A stretch of DNA of 64,000 nt from Brachyspira suanatina (GCF_001049755.1 NZ_CVLB01000002.1:233743-297742), one strand, 5' to 3'. Counted from the first letter of the stretch, positions 43,034-52,523 are shown. Made by a program: numbers and translations. The notes: generated by a model from the letters alone, not told the origin.

Positions 43034-43932
43034 TCATATTCCACTGTTGTAAATATTAATGGATTAACATATTCTGTAGCTATTCTCAATTCATATTCAA
43101 AAACACCTGTTTTGGCATTTCCCAATATTTCACCTTTTTTTACATCCATTTTTTCAGATACCAAAGAAGTTGCAAGTCCACTATATCTAGTAATAATACC
43201 AAATCTATGGTAAATTGTAATTGTAAATCCCGTATCCTTATCATAAGATACATCATTAACAGTACCTGATGCTGTAGACCTAATTAAAGTACCTGCAATA
43301 GTCTCAAAACCTATTCCTTTAGATATAATAGATCCTTCTTGATAAGGTCTGGATATAACGGCATATCTTGAATCTATTGGCAGTATCGAGGGTATAGGCT
43401 CTAATGCATTATTCTTTGAAGTTACATTGGCTTTTAATTCATCTAAATAGATCTTCAATTTTTCCAATTCTTCTGCCCTTAAATTCATAAGTAAAATATT
43501 ATCCACATAATTTGTAGATAGATTAATATTGTTTGACTCAACTTTCATAAGAGAAGCAATATTTGACATATCATTTCTGTAATAATCATTGGTAACAACA
43601 GAATTAAATATATTTTCAAGAGAATTTATCTCTGTTAATTTATCCTTATAACTTCCGCTTAGTACTTCAGTTTTACTTGCCAAAACAGTATTTTTTGTAA
43701 GAAAAGAAAAAGTTGTAAGTAATGATAATGAAATTATTAATACTATTATCATAATAGAGTACACTGGAAGAGATAAGGTTTTAGTTTTCTTTTTGGAATG
43801 TGGTATAAACATAAAGTAAATTCTATGGTTAAGAAATTTACCTATTTTATAACAAAATAAATGAAAAAAATTTTCTTTTTTATTTGTATATTTTATATTA
43901 TTACTTTTCTTTTTTTTAGGTTTTATATACAT
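43030..43932 (-). CDS. Membrane-anchored degenerate LytM (M23-like) protein
   Basis: 300 aa: a basic cytoplasmic N-terminus, one TM helix at about 55-78, a helical/coiled region (about 85-170), and a C-terminal LytM fold (about 190-295). In active M23 enzymes the zinc ligands are HxxxD and HxH. Here the first is SKGIGFE, and the HLHFE position reads FEYELRI, so the metal site is lost. The fold remains (GTVNDVSYDKDTGFTITIYH, MDVKKGEILGNAKTG). Such catalytically dead LytM proteins (EnvC, NlpD) activate amidases elsewhere. The amidase gene is 79 bp upstream on the same strand. Confidence 0.8.
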   Translation of the reverse strand: MYIKPKKKKSNNIKYTNKKENFFHLFCYKIGKFLNHRIYFMFIPHSKKKTKTLSLPVYSIMIIVLIISLSLLTTFSFLTKNTVLASKTEVLSGSYKDKLTEINSLENIFNSVVTNDYYRNDMSNIASLMKVESNNINLSTNYVDNILLMNLRAEELEKLKIYLDELKANVTSKNNALEPIPSILPIDSRYAVISRPYQEGSIISKGIGFETIAGTLIRSTASGTVNDVSYDKDTGFTITIYHRFGIITRYSGLATSLVSEKMDVKKGEILGNAKTGVFEYELRIATEYVNPLIFTTVEYE

Positions 43933-44011
43933 AGTTCTACTACTGCCTATTTTAGAGTTATTTTAACAAAATATTGATTTTTAATCAATAATATAATAAC
44001 AGTTAAATAGT

Positions 44012-44956
44012 TTATTTTGTAGTATATATATCAACTAAAGCCAAATACATTTGATTAGCCAATTCTTTCACAGCTTTATTACTTCCAAATTGCCATTCAT
44101 GTATAAAAGCAGATTCTATAAGTACAGAAGGAACATCCTTTTTTATTTCCTGTTTATTATACGCATTTTCAAAAGCATCTCCTATAACTATTAAACCTCT
44201 TAGAGATATAGCATTATTTATAAGTTCTTCTTTATCATAGAATTTCCAAACTGAATTAGGAAGAACTCTATCATGTCCTATTATTGGAGAGATTTTATAT
44301 TTTTCCTGCATTCTTTCAGATAATTTATAGGCAACCTGCATAGAAGCTGGAAATTCCCTATTATAAGGACTAACTATAACATGAAAGCCTGAAGTTTTAG
44401 CTCTTCTGCTTATATAAGGCATATAGTCAAAATGTATGCTTAAAAGTAAATCAAAATTATTATCTATAGCATAATGTCTTATAGCATATAATTCTAAAGT
44501 CTGATATCTAGTTAAATTTCCTGTTCTCTCCTCACCTTTTACTTTAGTATTATATATATCTAAAAGCTCATCATAATTATTAGTCATATACTCTTTTATA
44601 GGTCTACTATAATATGCTCCCTCTCTGCTTAAGAAGTACTCGAATCTATCATCTTCAGAAAGTATTTTAGCTAACTCTCTCGCCACCCTTAAATTCATAT
44701 AATATTCATAACCCAAATAACCTAAAGCACCCTTAGTAGCGGCATTATGACCAGGATCTATAAGTATTCTTACCTTTCTGTTTTCTATTATATCGTTAAA
44801 TTTCTTGCTGGGATTTTCAGCATTATTCAATTCGCTTTCTCGTACTATAGTTTCAGAAACTTTAGTATTAGCAGTAACTATAAGAGATGAAAATGATACT
44901 ATTATCAAAACGATAATAACTGTAGAAAATATAATAAAACGGTTTTTGTTATTCAT
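44012..44956 (-). CDS. N-acetylmuramoyl-L-alanine amidase (Amidase_3)
   Basis: 314 aa with an N-terminal signal-anchor helix (about 7-28) and a zinc amidase domain. Motifs are VRILIDPGHNAA (first zinc His), YEYYMNLRVARELAKIL (zinc Glu), LLLSIHFDYMP (third ligand) and VLIESAFIHEWQF (catalytic Glu). It cleaves the bond between MurNAc and the stem peptide in the periplasm. It lies upstream of the degenerate LytM gene, a likely regulator. An extra insertion between the second and third motif may be the regulatory helix found in AmiB/AmiC-type enzymes; that is inference. Confidence 0.88.
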   Translation of the reverse strand: MNNKNRFIIFSTVIIVLIIVSFSSLIVTANTKVSETIVRESELNNAENPSKKFNDIIENRKVRILIDPGHNAATKGALGYLGYEYYMNLRVARELAKILSEDDRFEYFLSREGAYYSRPIKEYMTNNYDELLDIYNTKVKGEERTGNLTRYQTLELYAIRHYAIDNNFDLLLSIHFDYMPYISRRAKTSGFHVIVSPYNREFPASMQVAYKLSERMQEKYKISPIIGHDRVLPNSVWKFYDKEELINNAISLRGLIVIGDAFENAYNKQEIKKDVPSVLIESAFIHEWQFGSNKAVKELANQMYLALVDIYTTK

Positions 44957-45013
44957 AGTAATTTAATTATCGTAAAGAATTTTATTAAATTAATAAGCAT
45001 ATATATAAAAATA

Positions 45014-45030
45014 GGGCTTTTATCAAGCCC
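45014..45030 (-). terminator. Intrinsic terminator after the ankyrin gene
   Basis: GGGCTT (45014-45019) pairs with AAGCCC (45025-45030). A T-rich run follows on the minus strand. Confidence 0.75.
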
Positions 45031-45055
45031 CATTATAGTATTTAATTATTATTTA

Positions 45056-45745
45056 TTATTGACAAGAAGCCTTTCCAGTACGTACATTTATTCCACCAGC
45101 ATCGGATATCATCTTGATAATATTCTGATTTCTTGATTCACATGCATAAGTATAAGCAGATTTATTTAATTGTTTACTTACTATATTAACATCAACTTTT
45201 TTATCCAATAAAAATTTTACAGCATCTTCTCTACCATTTCCGGCTGCAACCATAAGCATTGTTTCTCCGTCTCTTTTATCCTGCTCATTAAGATCTAATT
45301 TTCCATTATATAAAGGATATAAATATTCTATAATGTCTATATTTCCTCCAAGTATAGCAGATTTAAAAGCACTTGTAACATCAGCAGTATCTCCTGCATA
45401 AAGATTAGCACCTTTAGATATTAAATACTGAACAACATCTAAATACCCTATAAAAGCAGCCCATCCTAGAGCAGTTTGCTTCAAACTATATGTATCCTGA
45501 ACTTCTATATCCTGTCCTGCTTCAACCATTCTTTTTATTTCATTAAGATTTCCTTCTTTAACAGCATCAAACCATTTAGCATTAGGACCTTGAGAAGCTC
45601 TAGTATAGAATATTCTGTGAGAAAGTCTTCTAGGGTTAGCAAGATTAGTTAATTGCTCTGGTGTAAGCCTTTTAAATCTTGAAGTTTGCGAATAAAGAGG
45701 AATAGATAAAATTAAAATAAATAAAATACTGACTATCTTTTTCAT
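45056..45745 (-). CDS. Exported ankyrin-repeat protein
   Basis: 229 aa. It has a cleavable signal peptide (MKKIVSILFILILSIPLYSQ) followed by four ankyrin repeats (about residues 60-220), for example QTALGWAAFIGYLDVVQYLI, ETMLMVAAGNGREDAVKFLL and KSAYTYACESRNQNIIKMI. It is likely periplasmic or surface-exposed and binds protein. Spirochaete genomes of this type carry several such genes. It is a single gene with its own terminator. Confidence 0.85.
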   Translation of the reverse strand: MKKIVSILFILILSIPLYSQTSRFKRLTPEQLTNLANPRRLSHRIFYTRASQGPNAKWFDAVKEGNLNEIKRMVEAGQDIEVQDTYSLKQTALGWAAFIGYLDVVQYLISKGANLYAGDTADVTSAFKSAILGGNIDIIEYLYPLYNGKLDLNEQDKRDGETMLMVAAGNGREDAVKFLLDKKVDVNIVSKQLNKSAYTYACESRNQNIIKMISDAGGINVRTGKASCQ

Positions 45746-45917
45746 GTAATCTCTCCAATTTAGTTTTTTTTTAAAACAAAAAATTACTATGATTAGTAAA
45801 ATTATTTTACTAATTTTTAATTAAAAATAAATTACTATTATTATTAAAAAATAATTGCATTATATAGATTATTATAGTATTATGATAACTAATAATATAA
45901 ACTTAAGGAAAAAAGTT

Positions 45918-47522
45918 ATGTTTAAAAAGATACTAATTATTTCATTAACATTGATTATGATATTTGCAATATCATGCTCATCACCTAAAACAAGAAACAA
46001 TAAAGAATTATTCATTAATGCAGGAGAAGAACCAAAAACAATAGACCCTACATTATCCGGAAATGATTTTGTATATCCAAGGCATGTATTTGAAACTTTG
46101 ATAACAAAGGATAAATCTGGAAATTTACAGGCAGGAGCTTGTGAAAGCTTGAATATTTCTGATAATGGACTTGTATATACTTTCAATTTAAGAACAAATG
46201 CCAAATGGTCTGATGGAAAAAATGTTGTTGCTGATGATTTTGTATATGCATTACAAAGAGCAGCAAATCCTATAAGCGGTGCTGAATATACATCTTTTAT
46301 AGAATATATAAAAAATGCTGTTCAAATATTATCAAGAGAACTTCCTGTGGATCAGCTTGGAGTAAAAGCTATTGATGATTATACCTTAGAAATAACTTTA
46401 GAAGCCCCTATAGGTTATTTTTTGGATATTTTAACTTACCCTATATTTGCACCTGTTAGAAAAGATATAATAGAAAAGTATGGAGATCAATGGTCATTAA
46501 AACCTGAAAGTTATATAGGAAACGGGGCATTTATAATGACTGAAAGAAATATTGATGAAAAAATAGTTGTTGTGAAAAATACTAACTATTGGAATAAAAA
46601 TAATATAGTGCCTGAAAAAATTACTTTCGTTATGATGAAAGATCCTACTTTAGCATTAGCAGGAATTAAGGACGGATCATTAGACTTTTCTGTTTATATT
46701 ATAGAACAGGATTTAGAAAAATTAAAATCTGAAGGCATAGTTAATATTGCTCCGTATTTTTCTACTGTAGCATTTGGTATTAATGCCACTAATGAAGTAT
46801 TGAAAGATACAAGAATAAGAAAGGCTTTATCTTTAGCTATAGATAGAAATTATATAGTAGAAAATGTTGTGCCTACAGCAAAATCTCCTACAAGTGCTTG
46901 GGTACCTGTTGGTGCTTATGATGTAAAGGGAGATTTCAGAGAAAATGGAGGAGAATATATAGATTTATCAAAAGAAGCTTACTCTAATAATGTTGAAATG
47001 GCTAAACAATTAATGGCTGAAGCCGGATATCCTAATGGTGAGGGTTTCCCTGTACTTGAATACAAAACTACTGCCGATTTAGTATATATACAAGTAGCAG
47101 AAGCAGTTCAGCAGATGTGGAAAGAAAATTTAGGTATTGATTTACAGATATCTTCTATGGAATGGGTAGCTTATCAGCAGATGAGAAGTGAAAAAAATTA
47201 TCAGCTTATAAGAACTTTATGGATTGGTGATTACAGCGATCCTATGACTTTCTTAGAAAACTATTTAAGCTATAGAAGCCAAAATACATCAGGATACAGC
47301 AATAAGCAATTTGATAATTATATGGAAGCTGCTAGGAATTCTGTTAATCAGGAAATAAGGATGAAAGCTATGCATGAAGCTGAAAAGATATTAATAGCAG
47401 AAGATAATTTGTTAATACCTATATACAATCCTTCAAATCCTGTTTTAGTAAGTAAAAAATTGAAAGATTATGTACTAACACCATTAATGGAATATCATTT
47501 CCATTATGCCTATTTGGAATAA
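45918..47522 (+). CDS. oppA: Oligopeptide ABC transporter substrate-binding lipoprotein
   Basis: 534 aa, SBP family 5. The chosen ATG (45918) has AAGGA 8 nt upstream and gives a clean lipoprotein signal, MFKKILIISL with lipobox AISC at Cys20. The longer frame starting at 45855 would bury that signal. Family motifs are AGEEPKTIDPTLSG, FNLRTNAKWSDGKNVVADDF and RKALSLAIDRNYIV. It probably binds oligopeptides on the outer face of the inner membrane. No oppBCDF permease genes are adjacent, as is common for multi-copy oppA. A short remnant of a related C-terminus lies downstream. Confidence 0.93.
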   Translation: MFKKILIISLTLIMIFAISCSSPKTRNNKELFINAGEEPKTIDPTLSGNDFVYPRHVFETLITKDKSGNLQAGACESLNISDNGLVYTFNLRTNAKWSDGKNVVADDFVYALQRAANPISGAEYTSFIEYIKNAVQILSRELPVDQLGVKAIDDYTLEITLEAPIGYFLDILTYPIFAPVRKDIIEKYGDQWSLKPESYIGNGAFIMTERNIDEKIVVVKNTNYWNKNNIVPEKITFVMMKDPTLALAGIKDGSLDFSVYIIEQDLEKLKSEGIVNIAPYFSTVAFGINATNEVLKDTRIRKALSLAIDRNYIVENVVPTAKSPTSAWVPVGAYDVKGDFRENGGEYIDLSKEAYSNNVEMAKQLMAEAGYPNGEGFPVLEYKTTADLVYIQVAEAVQQMWKENLGIDLQISSMEWVAYQQMRSEKNYQLIRTLWIGDYSDPMTFLENYLSYRSQNTSGYSNKQFDNYMEAARNSVNQEIRMKAMHEAEKILIAEDNLLIPIYNPSNPVLVSKKLKDYVLTPLMEYHFHYAYLE

Positions 47523-47603
47523 AATATAAAATTACTAGTGCCTGCTATTTTAAAGAATGGCAGGGCTTGTAAACTAATAATTTTTATTAGCAATAATAAA
47601 AAT

Positions 47604-47630
47604 CTGTTTCATTGTGCTTATTTAGAATAA
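47604..47630 (+). pseudogene. Remnant of a second oppA 3' end
   Basis: CTG TTT CAT TGT GCT TAT TTA GAA TAA encodes LFHCAYLE and stop, against HFHYAYLE and stop of the intact gene, and the bases after the stop (ATATAAAA) are also similar. This is consistent with a deleted tandem copy. The stretch is only 27 bp, so chance similarity is possible. Confidence 0.4.
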
Positions 47631-47680
47631 TAAATATAAAAATTGCATTTGTAAATATAAGAATCATTTTCATTAAAAAT

Positions 47681-47716
47681 AATAAAGCCTCGTATAAAAA
47701 TAGACGAGGCTTTATT
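47681..47716. terminator. Bidirectional terminator between oppA and tlyC
   Basis: A perfect 12-bp stem (47681-47692 with 47705-47716) with a 12-nt loop; AATAAAG/CTTTATT ends allow use on both strands. Confidence 0.9.
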
Positions 47717-47744
47717 ATAAAATTGTAATAATTAAATAATTGAA

Positions 47745-48551
47745 TTAATTTTTATTCTTTTCTGTATCTTCTTTCTTTAATTTTTCTATTCTTATTTTAG
47801 TAACAATATTTCCACTTTTTCCAACAACAGTAAATGAATATCCATTATATTCTATATCTTCATTTCTTTTAGGAAGTCTGCCCAAATATGAAAATAAAAA
47901 TCCGCCAACTGTATCTGCCTCATCATCTGGTATAGGTGGAAGTATCTCATATTTATTAAAATCATCTATTCTAGTTCTTGCATCAACCAAATATGTTCCA
48001 TCATCATTGCTCTTTATTTCTTCATCTTCTTCATCGTATTCATCTCTTATATCTCCTATAATCTGCTCAAGAACATCTTCCATAGAAACAATACCAGAAA
48101 ATCCTCCATATTCATCAACAACCATAGCAATATGAATTTGCTTCTCTCTAAAATTCTTTAATAATTCCATTAATGAAATTGATATTGGAACAAATAAAGG
48201 CTTATGAAGAATCTTTTTAAGTGAAAAATTCTTTTCTTCTGCATCAATTAAATCTTTAACATATAAAACACCTACTATATCATCTATTCCATCTTTATAT
48301 ACAGGAATTCTAGAATTTCTATCTCTATTAAAAGCCTTTATAACTTTATCATAAGAAGACTCTATAGGTATCATCACAACATCGACTCTAGGCACCATTA
48401 TTTCTCTTACACTTTTTGATTTCAATTCTATAGTATTTGTTATAATTTCTCTTTCAGCTTCTGTTAATGTAGATAAATTCACATAATTATTTTTTTCAGT
48501 ATCACTATCTTTTTTTTTTACTATTTTAGATATTAATTTCTTTATTGGCAT
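47745..48551 (-). CDS. tlyC: TlyC-type CBS-domain protein (HlyC/CorC family)
   Basis: 268 aa. A pair of CBS domains (about 50-175: REIMVPRVDVVMIP, IHIAMVVDEYGGFSGIVSM) and a C-terminal CorC/transporter-associated domain (about 185-262: DDEADTVGGFLFSYLGRLP). The length equals that of TlyC, named a haemolysin in Brachyspira hyodysenteriae. The family is now mostly linked to magnesium/cobalt handling, and there is no membrane domain here, so haemolytic activity should be treated cautiously. It is the last gene of phoH-pgpH-ybeY-tlyC, 19 bp after ybeY. Confidence 0.9.
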   Translation of the reverse strand: MPIKKLISKIVKKKDSDTEKNNYVNLSTLTEAEREIITNTIELKSKSVREIMVPRVDVVMIPIESSYDKVIKAFNRDRNSRIPVYKDGIDDIVGVLYVKDLIDAEEKNFSLKKILHKPLFVPISISLMELLKNFREKQIHIAMVVDEYGGFSGIVSMEDVLEQIIGDIRDEYDEEDEEIKSNDDGTYLVDARTRIDDFNKYEILPPIPDDEADTVGGFLFSYLGRLPKRNEDIEYNGYSFTVVGKSGNIVTKIRIEKLKKEDTEKNKN

Positions 48552-48570
48552 TTTTATATATATCCTTAAA

Positions 48571-48996
48571 TTATGATTTATTTTCTTTTATTGTTTTTAT
48601 CACTTTTTTATATAATTCTCTCATTTTATTATGATTTTCCATTAATGATTTCCTAGTATAATTATGATGTACTCCTTTCAAATGAAGTATCGAATGAATT
48701 ATTAATTTTAATATAGTCTTTCTTATCTTTTCCTTACTATATCTAGTTACTACCCATTCATAAGAAATAACTATATCTCCTCCTTCATTTATATTGCCCA
48801 TAGGAAATGTAAGCACATCAGTTGCTTTATCTTTATTTCTAAATTCTTTATTAAGATTTTTAATATACTCATCATCGCAAAAAAGTAAATTAATTTCTCC
48901 GTCAATATCAGCAGTTCTGGCAGAGTAATATAAAAAATATTTATAATACTTTATATTTATATCATAATCAGTTTCATTAAAAACATTTACTTTCAT
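48571..48996 (-). CDS. ybeY: Endoribonuclease YbeY
   Basis: 141 aa. The zinc-binding HxxxHxxxxxH motif is HSILHLKGVHHN (three histidines). The N-terminal part includes DIDGEINLLFCDDEYIKNLN and RNKDKATDVLTFPM, the conserved substrate-cleft segment. YbeY processes 16S rRNA 3' ends and acts in ribosome quality control. The gap to pgpH is 6 bp. Confidence 0.93.
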   Translation of the reverse strand: MKVNVFNETDYDINIKYYKYFLYYSARTADIDGEINLLFCDDEYIKNLNKEFRNKDKATDVLTFPMGNINEGGDIVISYEWVVTRYSKEKIRKTILKLIIHSILHLKGVHHNYTRKSLMENHNKMRELYKKVIKTIKENKS

Positions 48997-49002
48997 AATA
49001 TA

Positions 49003-51462
49003 TTATTTTTTAATAGATTCTTTATTTTGTTTATTTTCTTTAATATCTTTAGTTTCTTTTGTATCTTTGCTATATATTAATTCTTTTGCATCCTTTTCAC
49101 CTTTATGTTTCAAAGGTATTTTTTTGGCTATTTTCTCTTTTATATTTTCTACTTTCTTAGATTTTTTCTCTTCTTTAATCTCTTTAGCAGTTTGTTTTTT
49201 AGAATCTTTTTCATCTTTCTTTTCTTCTTTTTTATTTATTTCTTCTTCATTATTATTATCATTATTCAATTCAGGATATTTAATTCTCTCATGCAATGAT
49301 GCTATTATCTGCTGGAATGATATCTTTTTAATTATTTCTATATCTTTCAAAGTAAGTCCGCTATCATTTAACTCACCATTTGACATTTTATCATCTACGA
49401 TATGCTCTATGAGCATTTCTAAATCTTCTCTTCTAGGTGAATCTAAAGACCTGCTTGCTGCCTCTATAGAATCTAATATCATCAATATAGCAGTAATTTT
49501 TGACTGAGGTCTGGGACCTGGATATGTAAATAAATTGACATCAACATCAGGATTCTCTTTTAAAGCTTCCACATAAAAATACTTTATTAAGCTAGTTCCA
49601 TGATGTTCTTTAATTGCTGCAATAACCTCTTTAGGAAGTCTGTATTTTTTAGCTATTTCAACCCCCAAACGTACATGAGCTTTTACTATAGAAGCAGAAA
49701 GAGTGGGCTTTAATTTATTATGTCTATTTTCTGTTTTATTTGTATTTTCTATATAATAGAGAGGGTTCTCCATTTTACCTATATCATGATAATATGCTGA
49801 TACGCAGGCAAGCCTTGCATCTTCTCCTATCTCCTCAGCTATAGTTTCTACCAAATTTGCCATACTTATAGAATGATGATAAGTACCAGGAGCATTCATC
49901 TGAAGTTTTCTAAGAAGAGGATTATTCAAGTCTGATAATTCCTGAAGTCTAAATATGGTAGCTGTTTCAAGTACATATTCAATGATAGGTAAAAATATCA
50001 TAACAAGTATAGACTGAGTAAATCCGCTGACAAATGCAAATATAAATGTTAAATAATTTATCTTCATATTATCATTTAGTAATACGCTTACTAAACACAT
50101 TAAACTTAAATATGCCCCTATAAAAAGCCCAATAAAGATAATAGAATATCTATTATGTATTTTCTTTGATAATATAGATGCAAATACAGATATAACAAAT
50201 AATGCGGATATTTCAAATATTCCAGCCTGCGCAACATTTGCTGCAAGTAAAGTAATACATAATGTTATCATAGAAGATATTCCTCTTTTAGCTCCAAGCA
50301 AAGAGTTTATTATACTAAACATAGGAATGAATGTATATATATAAAAAGGAATATGAATATCTAATAGACTATAGGAAATATGATTATAAAAAATATAAGT
50401 GATACCAATTATTACAGCATACTCTATAGCAAACAATAAGAAATTTTTAAAAGTTATATAAAAAGGTATTTTATATTTTAAAATTATAAATCCAATAAAT
50501 GAAAAAAGAAGCAGAATAAATAAAGCTTGTCCTATAAATATAGATATATTGTATCCTCCAAAATTACTTCCAAACAAATTTCTGATTAACTCAGCTTTTT
50601 CTTCTGTTACTCTCTCTCCCACTGTCAAAATAGGAAAACCTTTTTTTATTAAATTATAAACAGGATTGACATTATATTTTGTATTGTTTATTTTTTCTTT
50701 AGTTTTTGAAGAATTATATATTAAATTATCTCTTAAAAATGCATTTACAATAGATGATATTGAATTTATATGATTGATATTAAGGTTTCTATATTTAGTA
50801 CCTACTATTGAAGGAAGCTCTACTCTTAAATCTTCCAAAAAGAAAACCCTATTTCTAGGAAGCAATTTCTCTTCTATTATATAATTATCAAAACTATACA
50901 CAAATATACCATTATTTAATATTAAACTTAATGTATCAGAACTTAAATTTCCTCTAGATATGATACCTACTCCGAATAATTCTTTAACTGTTTCTATTAC
51001 TTTAGCTTCATAACCTATATTAAGGTCATTAACTACCGCATTTGAAAATACAGATTTATTGATAGGTTCATCATAAATAAGTAAAAATTGATTATACATT
51101 TCATCAATAGAGATATTATTATCATGGGATATTCTCATAAAAGAAAACATATTGCTTATTTTAGATAAGGCTTCATATTCTATATTTTTAGGCATATCAA
51201 ACACTGGAGATATAGTTGCTTCTGTATAATATAAAAGTTTTTCAGTTTCTTCCTTATTTTCATATCTTACATTTTGCTTTACTATAAAAGGCTCTGTAAC
51301 TATATCGCCTACATTAGGTATATTAACTTTTTGCATATAAGTTGGGAAAACCAAAAATAAAGTAAAGCAGTATAATAATATAGCTATACTTAATTGGAAA
51401 AATCTTTCTATATTCGGTGTTTTATTTAAAACAGATTTTACTATTTTTTTATTTGTATTCAT
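49003..51462 (-). CDS. 7TM-HD phosphohydrolase, PgpH/YqfF family (probable cyclic-di-AMP phosphodiesterase)
   Basis: 819 aa. One TM helix (about 20-42), an extracytoplasmic 7TMR-HDED domain (about 43-300), seven TM helices (about 305-495) and a cytoplasmic HD domain (about 520-690) with TYHHSISMANLVE, YYHDIGKMENP and IKEHHGTSLI. PgpH enzymes of this layout hydrolyse c-di-AMP. The last 80 residues are a Lys/Glu-rich tail (EEINKKEEKKDEKDSKKQ onward) not typical of the family. It lies between phoH (33 bp) and ybeY (6 bp), a common order. Confidence 0.9.
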   Translation of the reverse strand: MNTNKKIVKSVLNKTPNIERFFQLSIAILLYCFTLFLVFPTYMQKVNIPNVGDIVTEPFIVKQNVRYENKEETEKLLYYTEATISPVFDMPKNIEYEALSKISNMFSFMRISHDNNISIDEMYNQFLLIYDEPINKSVFSNAVVNDLNIGYEAKVIETVKELFGVGIISRGNLSSDTLSLILNNGIFVYSFDNYIIEEKLLPRNRVFFLEDLRVELPSIVGTKYRNLNINHINSISSIVNAFLRDNLIYNSSKTKEKINNTKYNVNPVYNLIKKGFPILTVGERVTEEKAELIRNLFGSNFGGYNISIFIGQALFILLLFSFIGFIILKYKIPFYITFKNFLLFAIEYAVIIGITYIFYNHISYSLLDIHIPFYIYTFIPMFSIINSLLGAKRGISSMITLCITLLAANVAQAGIFEISALFVISVFASILSKKIHNRYSIIFIGLFIGAYLSLMCLVSVLLNDNMKINYLTFIFAFVSGFTQSILVMIFLPIIEYVLETATIFRLQELSDLNNPLLRKLQMNAPGTYHHSISMANLVETIAEEIGEDARLACVSAYYHDIGKMENPLYYIENTNKTENRHNKLKPTLSASIVKAHVRLGVEIAKKYRLPKEVIAAIKEHHGTSLIKYFYVEALKENPDVDVNLFTYPGPRPQSKITAILMILDSIEAASRSLDSPRREDLEMLIEHIVDDKMSNGELNDSGLTLKDIEIIKKISFQQIIASLHERIKYPELNNDNNNEEEINKKEEKKDEKDSKKQTAKEIKEEKKSKKVENIKEKIAKKIPLKHKGEKDAKELIYSKDTKETKDIKENKQNKESIKK

Positions 51463-51495
51463 AACTAATTAATACCTTTCAAAATAAAATTTTTA

Positions 51496-52449
51496 TTAAT
51501 AATCAGCATTATCATAAGCCTCTAATATTTTAGAAACTAAATGATGCCTTATAACATCTTTTTTTTCAAAATGATGAAAACTAATACCGTTTATATTGCT
51601 TAATATTTTCAAAGCATGCTCTAGTCCTGACTGAGCATTTTTTGGTAAATCACTTTGAGATATATCGCCCGTAACAACAACTTTAGACTTCTCCCCTATT
51701 CTGCTTAAAAACATTTTCATCTGAGATATAGTAGTATTTTGTGCCTCATCAAGTATGATAAAAGATCGGCTTAAAGTTCTTCCTCTCATATATGCAAGAG
51801 GAGCTACTTCTATTTTACCTTCTTCAGTATATCTTGATATCATATCGGCAGATATAATGCTGTACAGAGCATCATAAACAGGACGCATATAAGGAGATAT
51901 TTTTTCTTTAAAATCACCAGGCAAATATCCTAAACTCTCACCTGCTTCTACAACAGGTCTTGTTATAATTATACGTTCTATTTTTCCTTCAGAAAGTAAA
52001 TTTATAGCATAAGCCACGGAAAGAAAAGTCTTACCTGTACCTGCAGCACCTGTAGAAAATATTATATCGCTTTTTTGCATCTTATATAAATATTCTCCCT
52101 GAGATACAGTTTTCATTTCTATATTTCTGCCCAAATAAGGCAATTTTATTTTCATGGATATAAATTTATTTTCTTTATCATTATAGATGTTGTCGGCTAT
52201 ATTGATTACTTTTTGTTCGGTTATTTCAGCAGATGAATTGTATAAATCTTTTAAAGTATATAAAACTTTTATGGTGTCTTCTATTTTTACTAAATCACCT
52301 TTTATAGTTAATTCATTTCCTTTTGGATATATGGAAACATTAAATTTATTTTCTAATATTTCAAGATGTTTATCTTCTACTCCGCATACAGATATAAAAG
52401 AAGCATTATCTTTGAATTTTACTTTATTATCTAAAAGTTTGTTGTTAAT
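51496..52449 (-). CDS. phoH: PhoH-family ATPase, full-length form using a non-standard start codon
   Basis: The first ATG in frame (52155) would give only 219 aa and cut off the N-terminal domain. The frame stays open upstream for 98 codons more, and they encode a recognisable PhoH N-domain (FISVCGVEDKHLEILENK, YPKGNELTIKGD). No ATG, GTG or TTG exists between the upstream stop and 52155. An AAAAAAGGGA ribosome site sits 9 nt before ATT (52449) or 6 nt before ATA (52452). ATT gives 317 aa, the usual PhoH size. The ATPase part has Walker A STGAAGTGKT and Walker B SFIILDEAQNTT. It is the first gene of phoH-pgpH-ybeY-tlyC. A frameshift or sequence error is the main alternative. Confidence 0.8.
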   Translation of the reverse strand: MNNKLLDNKVKFKDNASFISVCGVEDKHLEILENKFNVSIYPKGNELTIKGDLVKIEDTIKVLYTLKDLYNSSAEITEQKVINIADNIYNDKENKFISMKIKLPYLGRNIEMKTVSQGEYLYKMQKSDIIFSTGAAGTGKTFLSVAYAINLLSEGKIERIIITRPVVEAGESLGYLPGDFKEKISPYMRPVYDALYSIISADMISRYTEEGKIEVAPLAYMRGRTLSRSFIILDEAQNTTISQMKMFLSRIGEKSKVVVTGDISQSDLPKNAQSGLEHALKILSNINGISFHHFEKKDVIRHHLVSKILEAYDNADY

Positions 52450-52495
52450 TATATTAAGTCCCTTTTTTAAAAAATTTAATATCTTTTACTTTAAT

Positions 52496-52523
52496 AATAT
52501 ACTAAAATCATATCTATTGTCAA
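52496..52523 (-). promoter_or_regulatory. Promoter of phoH
   Basis: Minus strand: TTGACA (52518-52523), a 16-bp spacer, TATATT (52496-52501). The start should be near 52489, about 40 nt before the proposed ATT start codon and upstream of the only good ribosome site. It supports initiation near 52449 rather than 52155. Confidence 0.65.

Noticed and set aside
45855-45917. A 21-residue N-terminal extension of OppA
   Set aside because: It would precede and spoil the lipoprotein signal; ATG 45918 has a good ribosome site.
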